Shown here piece after piece: positions 33,801 to 48,800 of a stretch of DNA of 64,000 nucleotides. Where the stretch lies: positions 2,294,001 to 2,358,000 of the forward strand of contig NC_088708.1 in assembly GCF_963576615.1 (NCBI RefSeq), in the 5' to 3' direction. Every line of letters begins with the position of its first letter. Within the stretch, counting starts at the first letter, position 1. The position numbers and the translations under genes are program-made. The stretch is from Watersipora subatra. Its lineage: Eukaryota; Bryozoa; Gymnolaemata; Cheilostomatida; Watersiporidae. The notes beneath the pieces were generated by a model. It saw only the letters and a list, made by a program, of their open reading frames with translations, was not told the DNA's origin and searched no databases.

Positions 33801-36800
33801 CAATAATCCTAATGCATAGTCTGTTACGCGAATGCAGGTGGACACTCTGACGGCCCCCACATCGAGCAGTGACTATGATAGTAGCGATGGCTATAATAGC
33901 AGCTCCTCAGAGGACGGCCGGTCTGGGAAAGTTGTCTCATATAATGGAGATGAGATTTCTGAGGTAAGGAAGTAGGGTAGACTATGACTAAACCATATGT
34001 TATAAGAGCAGACATGTCTCTGTTTCATACGCATGCTACAGCTTTTAATTATGGCATTGTTTACCAGCGCTTTTTCCTTTTAAAAGTTCTGTGAGTATTG
34101 CAGTTGGCTATTGCTTGCTTTGTTTACTTGATAGCCCTCAGTGATGGAGAATGGGGAAACTGTGAAGGCCAAGCCTGTGCCCAAGCAGGCACCCAGACGT
34201 CCTCCTCCTATAAAGCACCTTAATAGCAAGTCAAATGTGAGCTGGTATTACAGCATTCTGGCTGGCTCTGCTAATCATCATACCATAAAACCTCTATTTG
34301 ATCACCATGGTGCTGTATTTTTCAACCCTTCTACTATAGTGGTGCTTTATTAGAGGTTGCTTTTAAACAGAGGCTGGTATGTTATTTTTCAACTAGCTGG
34401 TCGGAATTTTGGGGAGATAAATTTATGGGCGAAGCGATGCTAATTTCGCCTATATTTTGCACCTCCTTTGGGTAGAGTGACATTGATGCTGTCGGCGTCA
34501 ATATTTTTGTTAATCGGTTTTTCTTATACATTGGCGCATCAGACCGAGTTAAACAAGAAACTACTTTGATTAAAATCTATTAGATTGATACAATTGCCAT
34601 TTATTTACATCAGGCTGTTTTCAAAGTTTGGAAGAAGAAACCGAAAAACTTGGAAGTAAAAAAATGACTTCGATACGTCATAAGTTCATAACAATGGCTG
34701 CTATTATGTCGTACGTTATGTCGAGTGCTGAAGAGTATTACCCTAATTTATCTAAATGTTTTAATCTTCATATCAGGTTATAAACCACCTCATGTATGAA
34801 TCTGAAGACAATGTGTCGAATTTAGACCTTAATGACTTTGAATCAGAGTACCCTAGGACACTTAAGTATTCGCGGCATCTAACTTTCGCGTTTTCGCGGA
34901 GTCATCATCACGCGAAAAATTCATGCGCGAAACTAAACTATCATAACGAACTAGCGAAAATTCGAAATTAAATAGCTATGTTCTACGCAGGCCTGTATTC
35001 ACTGGTTGCAAGTTGGGGGGGCTAATGTTAGACGACTAGTTATGAACATCTGGGGTGTGGAGAAGGGGGGGGGGTGCTGTAAGCTCCCAACAGGTTTCTC
35101 TTATGCAGGGCCTCAGCCGGGCCTCTCACGTGAAGTTTTAAAAAATTTTATTGGCAAGTATCAACATTTTTCTATTTTTTGAGATTTGCTTTGTTTTAGC
35201 TGATGTGACTGACAAAACGTTTTAAAATTAAAACAGGCAAAACTTGTATGCAGTTAAAAAGCTCAGAAAGAAGACATCTTTTTTTAAGCGTTTTAACAAA
35301 GATCATTTTTGCCGATTTTATTTCAAGTTCATTAAGTAGGATATGGGCAAGCAGATGTTTGCTAAAACTTGATATTTTGCAAACCTTTATAAAAGTCGTT
35401 AACAAGAATATTTTGCCGCTGATGAAGATAATAATGACGCCTAAGAACTACTAAAAATTGACGTTTGTATCTATGGCTTCGAATAAAGTGATATTCTACA
35501 GCGATAAAAACCTTTCTATAGCCGTTGGACTATGAAATTCCTAAAAAGTTGGGGCGTCTTAGCCGGCCAGCTGTCCAAGGGAATACGGCCCTGTAGTTCA
35601 TTGATATCCACAACAAAATCGTGATATTAGAAATGCAGATAATTTTGTGTGTGATGGAGCTCATTGGGAAATTTCTAGTAAATTCGTTAATACACCGAAT
35701 GAGCAGCATGGCAAAGCAAATTAAGATAACAAGTTTTTTTGGAAAAGCCAAGACAAACGAAGAAGATGATGAAATCAGTTTAGTCACCGAATTTGTAACT
35801 GATGAGGATGAAAGTCTGGTAGGTGAAGTCATACAATTAAATAATACTTATTGTAGTGATGAATTTTACTGCCAACCAAAAACGATAACAACCCTCACCA
35901 GGTCCAACCATGTTATACAGTTCTGATTGTGATGTTGGTTGTTATCTATTTTCTTTTTTATGAGACATGTACTGTATTTGATTTTTTTTAAATTTGAAAT
36001 ATTGTGAACTCAAAACGTGCCATGGCCATCGCTTGCTATAAATACTTGAGATCTAATATTGGTACCATATCGGTCACGACGGAAAGGACCGAGACGTCAT
36101 TGATAGTCCAAGAAACAAATGGCAGCAAGCGATCACGTTGAATTATCGATTTCTGCCATACATTTATACCTGCGGGTTACAAATACAAACTAGTCGCAAA
36201 TATAACAACTTTTTTTACTAGAGGACCGGACCTGAGGAATCTAATTTGTTTGTTCCACTGTATTTATTTTCACATCACTATATTTTCGCACTCATCAGAG
36301 CTGCGAAATTAAGTTGCAGCGAAATTTTACTCTGTGTGCTACTCACGAAACTAAATACTAGCGAAATATAAGTGTCCTAGGGTAGTTGTGGCCATTCTGA
36401 CGATAGATTTTCTCAGCCAAACGGTCACTAAAAACTGTGTCAACCATGACAACAACAACAACGAAGGAACTAATTGTTATTCTAGTCGTTGGGTATCATT
36501 TTGTGGAGAGTTTTTTACTGATCTTTTTCTATTATGTGTTCATAAAGATCAAACATGATGAATGTCAAAGTAGCGCGCTGGTCTATTAGAGGTGGCGTTA
36601 AATTGAAGGTGGCGCCCAATTAGAGGTTTTATGTTATGTACATTCTCTTGCTTTATAAAATGTCTGTAGTTTTACTTTATATTTTTGTATTTAGTAGACA
36701 GATGAAAAGATATTAACAGTTGTACCAAATTTGATGAATACTATATTTTGTCTAGGCTGACTCAACAGAAACTCAAAGAGACCTTCTGTCTACCCTATCA

Positions 36801-39800
36801 GCTGATATTGGTGGAGTAGCGCAGACTGCAACCTCTAGACTCACTGAATTCTTGGGTAAAAGTAGTTCTTGTAGATTTTCACAATTCTCTGTTCATGCAG
36901 TCATACAATTCATGAGAGGCAGCGTTCATAGCTGTTAGCTACATGTAGGTAGTTAGAGAACTCTCCATTTCATATGCTCTCTCTACACGTGGTTTGTTTC
37001 TCTGCCTGTTCTTTCCTTGCTTTACCGCACATCCCAATAAACACATCTAACCATTATCTTTCATTTGCTTACTATATTAAACCGCAATATACATGTAGTT
37101 TTACACTTGCGTGCTGGTGAGAGATTATCCTTTCTTGCTCAACAGGTGTGCAACAGGAAAACATCCCCAAGTCAAGAATTCCACGCACAAACTCTCAACA
37201 CCAACAACTGAATGAGAGGTTCAACGAGGGGCAAGGATCTCAGAAAAGACCAGTAATCCATCCTCAAGCACCAACTCCGTCACTAGCAACTCCATGTACA
37301 GCATCTCCTGTCTTGCATGCCCACTATAGTGATAAACTTAAGGACCGCTTGCAGCAAGATTCAAGAAATGTTGTTCATGGGTAAGTCATGCCTGGTCCTA
37401 CATAGCTGTACTCTGTTGATCATGGGCAAGTCATGCCTGGTCCTACATAGCTGTAGTCTGTTGTTCATGGGTAAGTCATGCCTGGTCCTACATAGCTGTA
37501 CTCTGTTGATCATGGGCAAGTCATGCCTGGTCCTACATAGCTGTAGTCTGTTGTTCATGGGTAAGTCATGCCTGGTCCTACATAGCTGTACTGTTGTTCA
37601 TGGGTAAGTCTATGGAACTATGAATAAGTCAGCTTTGCGCAGCACCCTACACAGAGTTGTCAGCCTGATGCTAGGTCTCTAGGAGTTATCAGCTTTATGA
37701 TGGTGTTTGAGTTATTAGCTTTATGCCGACCCTCAAGGAGTTGATAACTTCATGGTGGTATCCAATGAAGAGTTGTAAGCTGATACTTGATGAGGAGTGG
37801 TCAGCTTTTTCCTTGCATTTAACAAAAATAATGGCTTTCAAGTTTTCTCTTTCAGCAAATAGATGTAAGCTTCTTGTGATTGTTGTTAGACACGATAATG
37901 AAGGCTTTTATAGCTCAGAGCCTGGTTGCTCCCTACATGATAGGCAGCAATACCGGTTGAGTTCAGTTGAGTTAACCCAACAGATGTCTAAACATCCTGG
38001 TCACATTTATGGTTGTCCATTAATGCGTGTGGAGCATTATTGCTATGATTGCTTCTGCAGTTTCAAGCAATAAGGCTGTTTGCATATTGGAGAACATTTG
38101 TGAGACACGGTGTCACTTGAAATATGGAGCTTTAGTAGTTCTAGTTAACCTTTAAAGGTAATCGGTCTCAGAGTGCTGATAGGGTTTTATTGCGCATCAC
38201 CTAGAATCCTGTTCGGCTGTCCCATCTGTAAAACATTTGGGTACCTTCAATGTTCTTTAGAGAAAATCAAGTGTTTCTGAAAGAGGCAGTTGCAAATGTT
38301 CTGGATGGAAATGGCATTGGTTGGTTGAAGACGGGCCGCATCAAACGTCTCATGGAGGATGAAAATTACAGAAACTTTGTCATGAGTCGTCTTAACACGC
38401 AGCTTGATGTTAAACTATCTGGGGAGGAACAGAGCATAGGGGAAGTGGTGAGTCTTCAGTGCTGGTTTCCATTCTACTATATACCTGACTAGTCTAATAT
38501 ACTTTAAACTCTACTATATACCTAACTAGTCTAATATACTTTAAACTCTACCATATACCTGACTAGTCTAATATACTTTAAACTCTACCATATACCTGAC
38601 TAGTCTAATATACTTTAAACTCTACCATATACCTGACTAGTCTAATATACTTTAAACTCTACCATATACCTGACTAGTCGGATATACTTTAAACTCTACC
38701 ATATACCTGACTAGTCTGATATACTTTAAACTCTACCATATACCTAACTAGTCTAATATACTTTAAACTCTACCATATACCTGACTAGTCGGATATACTT
38801 TAAACTCTACCATATACCTGACTAGTCTAATATACTTTAAACTCTACCATATACCTGACTAGTCTAATATACTTTAAACTCTACCATATACCTAACTAGT
38901 CTAATATACTTTAAACTATATCATATACCTGACTAGCATAATCCCACGACCAAACGAGCGGGAGCGAAGTATGAGAGTTTTTGTGATAAATGCATGTGCA
39001 CACAACTTACGAAAATTATTCATTAACAACGGCGCAAACCCTTGTTTCAAAATCTCATCAACAAATTTAACCATCGTTTGGTAGAGTCGTTAAAGTATGA
39101 TAACGATACAGAACACATATAAGCTTATTTAAATATGTTACCAAGTCTTTGTAAATTGTCGACATTCTCTTAAAACTTACCCATCTGATTGGATTATACA
39201 CAAATAGACAAATTAATTTGGCCGAAATTCGTCACAAAACGCTTGACAAGCTTGGTTTAATAAAAGTTAGGACCGGCAAACGAAACGCCGAGCGACAGAG
39301 AATAGAATCATTAAGTTGTGCGCATTTCACGAAAAAATAATGTGCACATTTCACCAGTCTATAGCATTGTCGAATTGCCGAAGGTTTCTGTAATTAACGT
39401 AGAAGTACAGAAATCATTTCTTTTTTGCCGATTTTAAAGTAACTGACATTTTGGAAACTTTTGAGTACTTTGGTATTCTAACTGATGTCCAAAGCAGTGA
39501 AAGTAAAGGAAATGGCGATGATATTTTTTTCTAACGATTCTTATGAGATTATTACAATATTTAATTATAAGTTTGGATGACTATTGAAGTGTAACAGTCA
39601 CACTAACAACATCGATGATGGGTAATATGTTACTGCTATTCTTTTTTGTAAATAGTTTTGTAAAATCGATTTTCTAAAAATCTATATAAATATCACAACT
39701 TCTTGATATTGTTAGCTATGACGTTTTGAAATGTAAACAAAATTGTGCATTGGTTTTCTATTTTTACTGTATTACTATATTAATAATATTGGTTATTCTA

Positions 39801-42800
39801 ATAATATCAGTGCATTTTACTTCTAATATTGCATTTCTCCTATTGCAGGGGGAGAGATATAAACATATAATCTTTTCCTTTCATTGTTGCTGTTTGTCAT
39901 GACCAAACACTTTTTTAAATAGATTTTTTTTAAATCTATATAAATATCACAACTTCTTGATATTGTTAGCTATGACGTTTGGAATTGTAAACAAAATTGT
40001 GCATTGGTTTTCTATTATTACTATATTAATAATATTGGTCATTCTAATAATATCAGTGCATTGTACTTCTAATATTGGCCAATATTGCATTTCTCCTATT
40101 GCAGGGAGAGAGAGATATAAGCATATAATCTTTTCCTTTCATTATTGCTGTTTGTTGTATATAATAACACCCACACTCAGTACATTACAGCTACCATTGC
40201 AGTTATCCTATTGCACTGAAGTGCCAATTGACTGCTAATATTGCATTTCTCAACCATCAGTTTCTTTTTTCCAATATCACTTTGGTCGTGGGCTGTATGA
40301 CAGTGGAATTTCTAGTATACATTAAACATTGTTGTTGATCAGCATTCAGATGTTATTCTTAAACTAAAAATAAATTTTTTTTTAATTGTGATCAATTAAA
40401 TAGCATTGTCAATATTTTGTTCCTTCATTAATGAAATGTAAAAATGGCAATTGTACAATTCATCAAAAACTACTTTTCTCTCACAGCCATCATTCTACTC
40501 GCTATATGCGCTTTTCCCTAATGTAAGTCGTTTTCAGTTTGGCATTGGCGAGTTGTCTGAAGTGAGTTGTTTGCATATTTAAGGCAGAAATAAGACAGCT
40601 CTAATGTTACTAATAAATGTTTCTTTTAGAAACACATTCTCTTGACCAGAATTACTACTAATTGAATTATTTACTTTCTTGGGAATTTTTGCGAATCAGC
40701 TCTACTAGCGAATCCTTTTCTTTGCTTTTATTTTTGTTTGTTTATTTATAATAGGGAACTATTTAATCAAGTTACAACCAGAGGGGATATTGTGAAAAAT
40801 GGTTTTGTTTTATAAACTGTGACGCTTGTAGGAAGGACATAGGAGGAATCTGCATCATCTAGCCATGAGTGCAGAGTGGCTGCGCATGCGTATGTGATTA
40901 GTGTCTAGTTGTGTGTTTCTAGCAAGTAACAAGGACCGTCTACAAGGGGATCGTTAGCATGCTGAATATGATAGTCCATGGTCTCGAGCATACCTACAAG
41001 ACGAATGGGTCAGGAGGAGTTGCGAGTGCTCTCATGGTGCTAGAGGTGGCTGCTACCCACTACTATGTTCGAGATAACAAGAGCAACAATTCCTCAAGAG
41101 CCAATTCTCCATTTGGGAGTCGCGAGAGTCTTGTCACCCTTTCTAAAGATGGCCACACAACTCCGACGAAGCAGCTCCAGCAAAAACAACTGGAGCAATA
41201 TACCTCAAACATTCAATCTGTTGCAGGTACTGCGTTAGCAGAGCTCAGCTTCTAACAGGCTTTCTCCTTCAGACCATAACTTGAATTGATACCAAAATTT
41301 GTAGAATAATGTGAAAGCATGCTGGGATAGCTCATGAGCAACACTCACATCCTCATAAAGTTTCTACCCACTCCTACAAAAAGAGAAAGCATTGTGTTTC
41401 TCACTGTGTTGCCTTAGATATTATATATCTAGCGTCACGCGAGTCTAACACATTTGTTTCAACTATTTGTTTTTCATATTTCTGTTGTTATTCGCTCATT
41501 TAGCAAAAATATTAAACATTTTAGTAGCATAATGGAAGCAATAGTAATTCAATCCATTCGACCCAAATATGTAGCTTGACAGATAAAACAAAAGTTGTGA
41601 CATTAGAAGATAAATATGAGATGTGGACTACGTTATTGCTTATTAGACATCTCTCTTGGTTAACAAAATGGCTCAAGAAGTTCGGGGCATGACTACAGTG
41701 AGCTGCGCCAAGAGTGGGGTGTGTCAGGATTGGGGCATGCCAAGAGTGGGGTGTGCCCAGGGCGGGGGTGTGCCAAGGGCGAGGTGTATCACGAGCGGGA
41801 TGTACCAAAGGATGGATGTGCCAAGGACGGGATGTGCCAAGGGCGGGTGTGCTAAGGGCGGGTGTGCAAAGGGTGGGGTGTGCCAAGGGCGGGGAGTGCT
41901 AAGGGCGGGGAGTGCTAAGGGCAGGGTGTGCCAAGGGCGGGGAGTGCTAAGGGCGGGGAGTGCTAAGGGCAGGGTCTACCAAGAGGGTGGTTTACCAAAG
42001 GTGGGGTGTACTAAGGGCGGGGTCTACCAGGAGTGGGGTGTGCCAGGAATGAGGCATGCTAGGAGTAGGACATGCCAAGCATGGAGCGGGCCAGGAGCGG
42101 AGTGTGCTCAGGATGGTGTGCACCAGGAGTAGGGCTTGATTGTGCATCTTAACATGAGTGATAACATTAAGTTTTAGTGCAGCCATTGTTATGAAAGCTA
42201 AAATATTGTAGCTGTGGAAGGTCCTACTCCTTCGGCACAATCCACTATTTCTTCCAATAATGAAAACACGTGTGAGCCATTTACCAGCAACCCACCTTCT
42301 GACGACAGGCCAGACACTAGCCCAGGTAAACCCATTTCATTTTACCAGAGAGTTATTGTGATCTTGGGCTAGGTTTGTTCATTATACATTGTAAGTAGCT
42401 AGTAGTTAGGTTAGAGCAGGATCTAGTAGTTATGTACAGCCTAACAGCTTGACAGCTTTAGAAACTAGCATCGGGATACTCACTGAATTCAGCTGTTATT
42501 GGGCAGATTCGGTGAATGACTCGGCAGCAGACATCACTGACCAGAAATACTCGGACACCTCAAGGAAAGACAGTATCAGGTCCCCCATCTCTCACGAGTC
42601 ACTAAGGAAGATTTCATCTGCCAGTTCTGAGAGAAGTTCTCCAACCAACTCAGAGGTTGGTTGCTATCTATCATAGAGTCGTGTTTTATTTAGCACCACC
42701 TGACACAACGCGAGTATCATCTAAGTTCCTTGTAACAACGATATTTACATATTTGGCTATGCCACAACCATGGCATAAATATCCCAAAAATGTTTTATTC

Positions 42801-45800
42801 TCCTCAACAATAAAACAAGCAAAATGAAATTTATGCTTAGTTGTTGTCATTGCTACCGTGTTCTTGACTTGGCAATACATCTCAGCATTGCCAAAGCTAG
42901 CTAGTAGTAAATACTCTATTGACCTCTTCCTAATTATCAACTTTGGTTCATGCCTCAGTTCCATACTTTCATGCGTATCTCATTCTCTAGCACTCGAACT
43001 CAGCTCGGGTACACATTCTATATTCTCTGATCCTTTCGTGCACTCACTTCAGGTACTCACCTTCATGTTCCCTGATCTCTCCTCACACTCGCCTCAAATA
43101 CATACCTTCTGTTAACAGAGGTCTTACATGATACTTTGGGTACATGAAAGTATAGCTTGTCTTAGTTAGCGACTCTGCTAGAGTACCACTCTTCTTGTGT
43201 GACAAGCTCTCAGTCTAACGCAACTTTGTTTTTCATATACATTATTTTTGTTGCTAGCTCAAATTGTTCTTTTTCATTTTATGTGCAGAATTCCTCGCAA
43301 GTTGATTGGCTGAGTCAACTGAGTGATGTTAGTATTATCCAATCGTGTGCAAGTTGTTATATGTTGTGTTTTATTAGTGCCTCATGTCAGTTCATCAGTT
43401 CGATTCTTAACACAGCTTGTCTATCATTTCATTCTCGCATTAGCCATTTCTGTCACTAGTGTTGCTAGGAAAAGAATTTAAACGCTGAATGTTTACTTGT
43501 ACTTAAGCTCACCATTTCTCTTAGCTCTCCAAGGAGTCACTTTGACAGTCATAACTTTTGTGAAGTCAAGATGAAGGCGATTTCCTTTTACCCACATATC
43601 GCTAGCGCATCTTCTGTAGTGCGCCTCTTGTGGTTGGCTTATTTTATGCCTCATACATTGTACCATCATTGTTACACGCCAGAGCGCTCAAGATGCTGTT
43701 AACAAAGTCTTAGTAATGTTGACAGACTTAACTAGAGTGACTGCTTAGCTAGCAGTGGGTTTTCACTTTGGCCTTTTTTCAAATTTCACCACTATTGTAA
43801 TAATGTTTACACCCGCAGCATTGCTTCAAATATTAGAAATCTGCGGGGGGCTTCATGCATTCAGTCTTTATATGACATGACAGTGTACACGGGTTAGTTT
43901 TCATACGACCTGACAGTGTACACAAATTAGTCTATATATATGACATTACAGTGTACAAAAGTTAGTCTTTCTATGACATGATAGTGTACATGAGCTAGTC
44001 TTTACATAACATGACAGTGTACATGGGTTAGTTTTCACACGACATGACAGTGTACACAAATTAGTCTCTATATATATATATATATGACATGACAGTGTAC
44101 ACTAGCTAGTCTTCATATGACATGACGGTGTACACGAGTTAGTCTTCATATGACATGACGGTGTACACGAGTTAGTCTTTCATATGACATGACAGTGTAC
44201 ATGAGTTAGTCTTTATATGACATGACAGTGTACACGAGGTAGTCTCCATATAACATAACAGTGTATATGAGTTAGTCTGTATGTGACATGGCATTGTACA
44301 TGAGCTAGTCGTTGTGTAGCATGACAGTGTACAAGAGTTAGTCTTTTTATGACACGACAGTGTAACTGAGCTAGCTACTGGTTTGTCTGCCGGAATCAGT
44401 TCAATCTCTGCACATGAATCTTTAAATTAAGATTTGTGATGAGTTATCTTCTCTTACCACATGAATGATTCTACTGTGCTAGATGTTTGCGTCTAGTCCG
44501 CGTTTCTATGAGTTCCCATTGCCGGCACATTAGACATACCAGTTATTATATTGTAGCCTCAATGTAGATGCTACAATTTCTTTATATTTTTGATAAACTG
44601 AGTTCTCCAGCTCTCCAGGTTATTACTCAAGCTGTGTTTTTAGGCTATTAACAACTACTCCTTGAGCGTTGCCCAAGGCGAAACTGAAAACAAACTCGCT
44701 GTTAGTCCGTCTCCGCCTGGCGGTGGGGATGCGAAGCTTACTGGAAACACCCCGAGCAGCACTAGCTCAGAACACCAGGCTGCTAAAGTTTATGTCTACG
44801 AAGGTCTGCTGGGTAAGTTCCTACTAGCATAGTGAACTCCGTTAGAGCCCAGTCATGTTCAGGGATTGGTAGGTGCTTTATAACCCAACACATAAATCTG
44901 TAGGCAAGGCGCGGTCACACCTTTGGGATCAAATGCAGTTCTGGGAGGATGTTTTCCTGGATGGCGTGGCTCAGGAGAGGGACATCATAGGCCTAGACCA
45001 GGAACCGGCTGCACTCATGGACAGGTTAGTCAACCACTTTCATGTGGTCCTGAACAATGTTAGATTCTCCCTTTCACTATGTTATCAGGTGATAAGCTAT
45101 TTCAGCGCTTTCTAGTTCATTATGTGTTCGCTCAAAAACAGTGTTAACACCCTCCATATCAATTTGTGATCAGGTGGTAAGCAATGTTAAAGCTTTTCAT
45201 ATCATGTCATCAACTCACGAACATTGTTAACATTCCTCATTTCACTATGTTAACTTCTGAACAAAGTCCACATATATATTGTCTACATAGATCCTTAGTT
45301 AACATAAGATGTACCATATTCAGATAAGTCCTTAGTTAACATAAGATGTACTATATTCAGATAAGTCCTTAGTTAACATAAAATGTACTATATTCAGATA
45401 AGTTCTTAGTTAACATAAGATGTACCATATTCAGATAAGTCTTTAGTTAACATAAGATGTACCATATTCAGATAAGTTCTTAGTTAACATAAGATGTACC
45501 ATATTCAGATAAGTCTTTAGTTAACATAAGATGTACCATATTCAGATAAGTCTTTAGTTAACATAAGATCAACCATATCACATGCTTTCCATGTTTTACC
45601 ATTTTACTGGTTTTTTATTGATAATAGTAATCAGTGTATAGAGGGCAAACATATTTTCTCTCACCAGCACTAATTACCTATCATTAAGAAACTCAAGCAA
45701 CTTTCACGATTCAGCTTTTTGTGGCTATACTTGATGTCAACTGTTATGTTGTTTATGTGTAAAGCTTTGGTATCCTTTAGTGTCTACTCGAAGGTTAACA

Positions 45801-48800
45801 CCTGTTCCTTTGTGACAGGTATCACCTGCTGGGGGAGTATGAAAAAAAGCGACTGGAATTTGAGGAAGACAGGCTACTAAGCACCATGCTTTATAACCTC
45901 ACTTCTCTTATGGTCATGATGAACTGTCTCAAGTCCGAGGTGAAGAAGAAGAACAGACGACTCCTCGGAAAATCCCACATCGGTCTTCTATGCAGTCAAA
46001 CTGTCAACTCTCTTCTTGACAATATTGAAAAACTGGTGAGTCACCATTCCCTGCATACTTTTCTCTCTATATAGCCAGCTTGCTGGCTAGCTTGCTATAT
46101 ATGTAGTTGTGAAGAGGTGCTGTTTATCCTCAAAATTAACGCACTTTTATTACTCCCTGATATTATATTATAACATATTTATTATTGAACTCCCATAAGT
46201 AGTCTCTCACTCAATTGGAATACAATAGCAGCAGTGAAGATCGAATCTCGCAGCGCCGCGTGTTATCCTTCCATTGATTCATGCAAACTTGCTGGCCATT
46301 CAAGTGTTTAACCCGAGCTCTCTGTTTAAACTGTTGACAGGAAACAAGCGATGTGTCAATAAAACCAGTGCCCAGTCGGACACAACAGAAGCAGTCATTC
46401 TCAGTGCACTGGGGAAGCGATAACACTGGCGATATGTTTTTCATGGAGGTAAGCAGTTGCAGCCCTTCCTCCAGGCACATTAGACCTCCTTGAAAACTCA
46501 ATTATGCTTCCACAAGCTTAAAAACATTTTTTGCCTTGACAGAGATCAAGTAATAATACCTCTATAATAGATTTTAAAAACATGTTAATTGATCAATTAT
46601 TGAACTGAATGTAGAGTTGTCTGCTCTCGGTTTGAGATGGTGAGCCGGTGATGTAAGGCTGTTTTGTGTGCAGGTGTGTGAGGAGGCTATACTCTTGCGG
46701 AGTGTGAACGGAGTCATTGTGGAGAGATGGTGGTACGAACGGCTGGTCAACATGGCTTACTGTCCCAAGACCAAGTTACTCTGTCTATGGAGGAAGGGTG
46801 ATGGTCACGCCACCGTACTCAACAAGTTTTATACTAAGAAGGTCAGGTTTTATCGAATATTTAGCGTATGAACTATTGTATGCTCATATTTATGAGCGCA
46901 TAAGTGTGTCTGGCTTTTTTAGTGCAGAGATCTGTATAATGCCATAAAGGAAACAATGGAAAGAGTCGTCTCTCGTAATGACACAAACATGCCAGGTATG
47001 TTAACTGCTTTTGCCGTAATAATCGTATGAGATTTTTATTTTATCTTCAAATGAACTGCCCTTGATGGTTTGCTAGCCTGGAAAAAATGTGTGATATATT
47101 ATTTGGACAGTTTTGATAATGACTTATATTAGCCCGTTGTTTCCGTGAGTAGTAATTATGGTGTAATAATTAATGCCCCTCCTTACATGTAGGGGCTGAG
47201 TTAATAGATACACATAAGGCATACAGATTTCTTACATGTAGGAGCTGAGTGATTATAATATGATAAAATTATGATAGTTTCTGGCTTCATTAAAATACGC
47301 AATAACTGAGTTGAGTGAATACTATTAACAGTTAATCAGCATGCCGACTCATCCAAGTCATACTCGAGATCTTTATAATAGTTCAATATTTTGAGGCTAC
47401 AATAACCGAATATTTTCCTTATAACAGCTGTGTTTGGTGTGTGCTAAACATTTTTTCTATCAAATTTATTTGCAAGTCCTTGAGAAGGCAATGACCATGT
47501 TAGTCGCATATCATTAACAGCGAAATACTGGATAGGATAACTACCAAGTTTATGTATTTGGCTAGTGCCGTATGAATGTTTATCACAGACCCCATTCAAC
47601 GATATTTTCATCATGTGTATCTCTCTGGGCTACTGAAAGAAATTTAAAGTCTCCCTTACGGTAGATACTTCAGCTACTATGATGTGATCGGCTATCGAAT
47701 GGGTGTCTCCAACTATTTGTTTATTGGCAGTCAACTCAAATGCGTCGAGCTCTATTGTGAGCGGGAGGTTTGAGGTTGAAGACCCGGAGAGCAATAAGCC
47801 AGGTGTCCTGCAGGTTTGCATGGACGGTATAAGCCTCTTCCTCGACAAGACTAAGGTCAGTCTTCTCTAGACGTCCTAGACCTGTGATGTCTACAACTTC
47901 ATGCATGTCAAAGTTGCATGGTCTATCAGCGAGTCGTTGTTTGACAGCATTGTGCCTAGTGTTTCCACCCTTCACAATTACATTAATTAACTTTAACATA
48001 TCATGGTTGTGACTCACTTATACAGTTTGACTCATTTGATATGATACTTTAATATGTCATGGTTGTGACTCACGTATACAGTTGACTCATTTGATATGAT
48101 ACTTTATTATGTCATGGTTGTGACTCACGTATACAGTTGACTCATTTGATATGATACTTTATTATGTCATGGTTGTGACTCACTTATACAGTTGACTCAT
48201 TTGATATGATACTTGAATATGTCATGGTTGTGACTCACATATACAGTTGACTCATTTGATATGATATTTGAATATGTCATGGTTGTGACTAACTTATACA
48301 GTTGACTCATTTGATATGATACTTGAATATGTCATGGTTGTGACTCACTTATACAGTTGACTCATTTGATATGATACGTTAGTATGTCATGGTTGTGACT
48401 CACGTATGCAGTTTGACTCATTTGATATGATACTTTAGTATGCCATGATTGTGACTTACATATACAGTTGACTCATTTGATATGATACTTTAGTATGCCA
48501 TGGTTGTGACTCATGTATACAGTTGACTCATTTGATATGATACTTTAGTATGCCATGGTTGTGACTCACTTATACAGTTTGACTCATTTGATATGATACT
48601 TTAGTATGTCATGGTTGTGACTCACATATACAGTTGACTCATTTGATATGATATTTGAATATGTCATGGTTGTGACTCACTTATACAGTTGACTCATTTG
48701 ATATGATACTTAATAATTGCTCTGACTCACAATTGCAGTCACTCGAGGTAAAGGCATGCCGATATTGTGCTGTGTTATTTGGTGATTGTATGGTATTTAT

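Noticed and set aside
41656-42132. Gly/Cys-rich ORFs ([10 protein letters not shown])
   Set aside because: Translation of the G-rich 15-bp array. No start context, no domain, and it lies inside a MADD intron.
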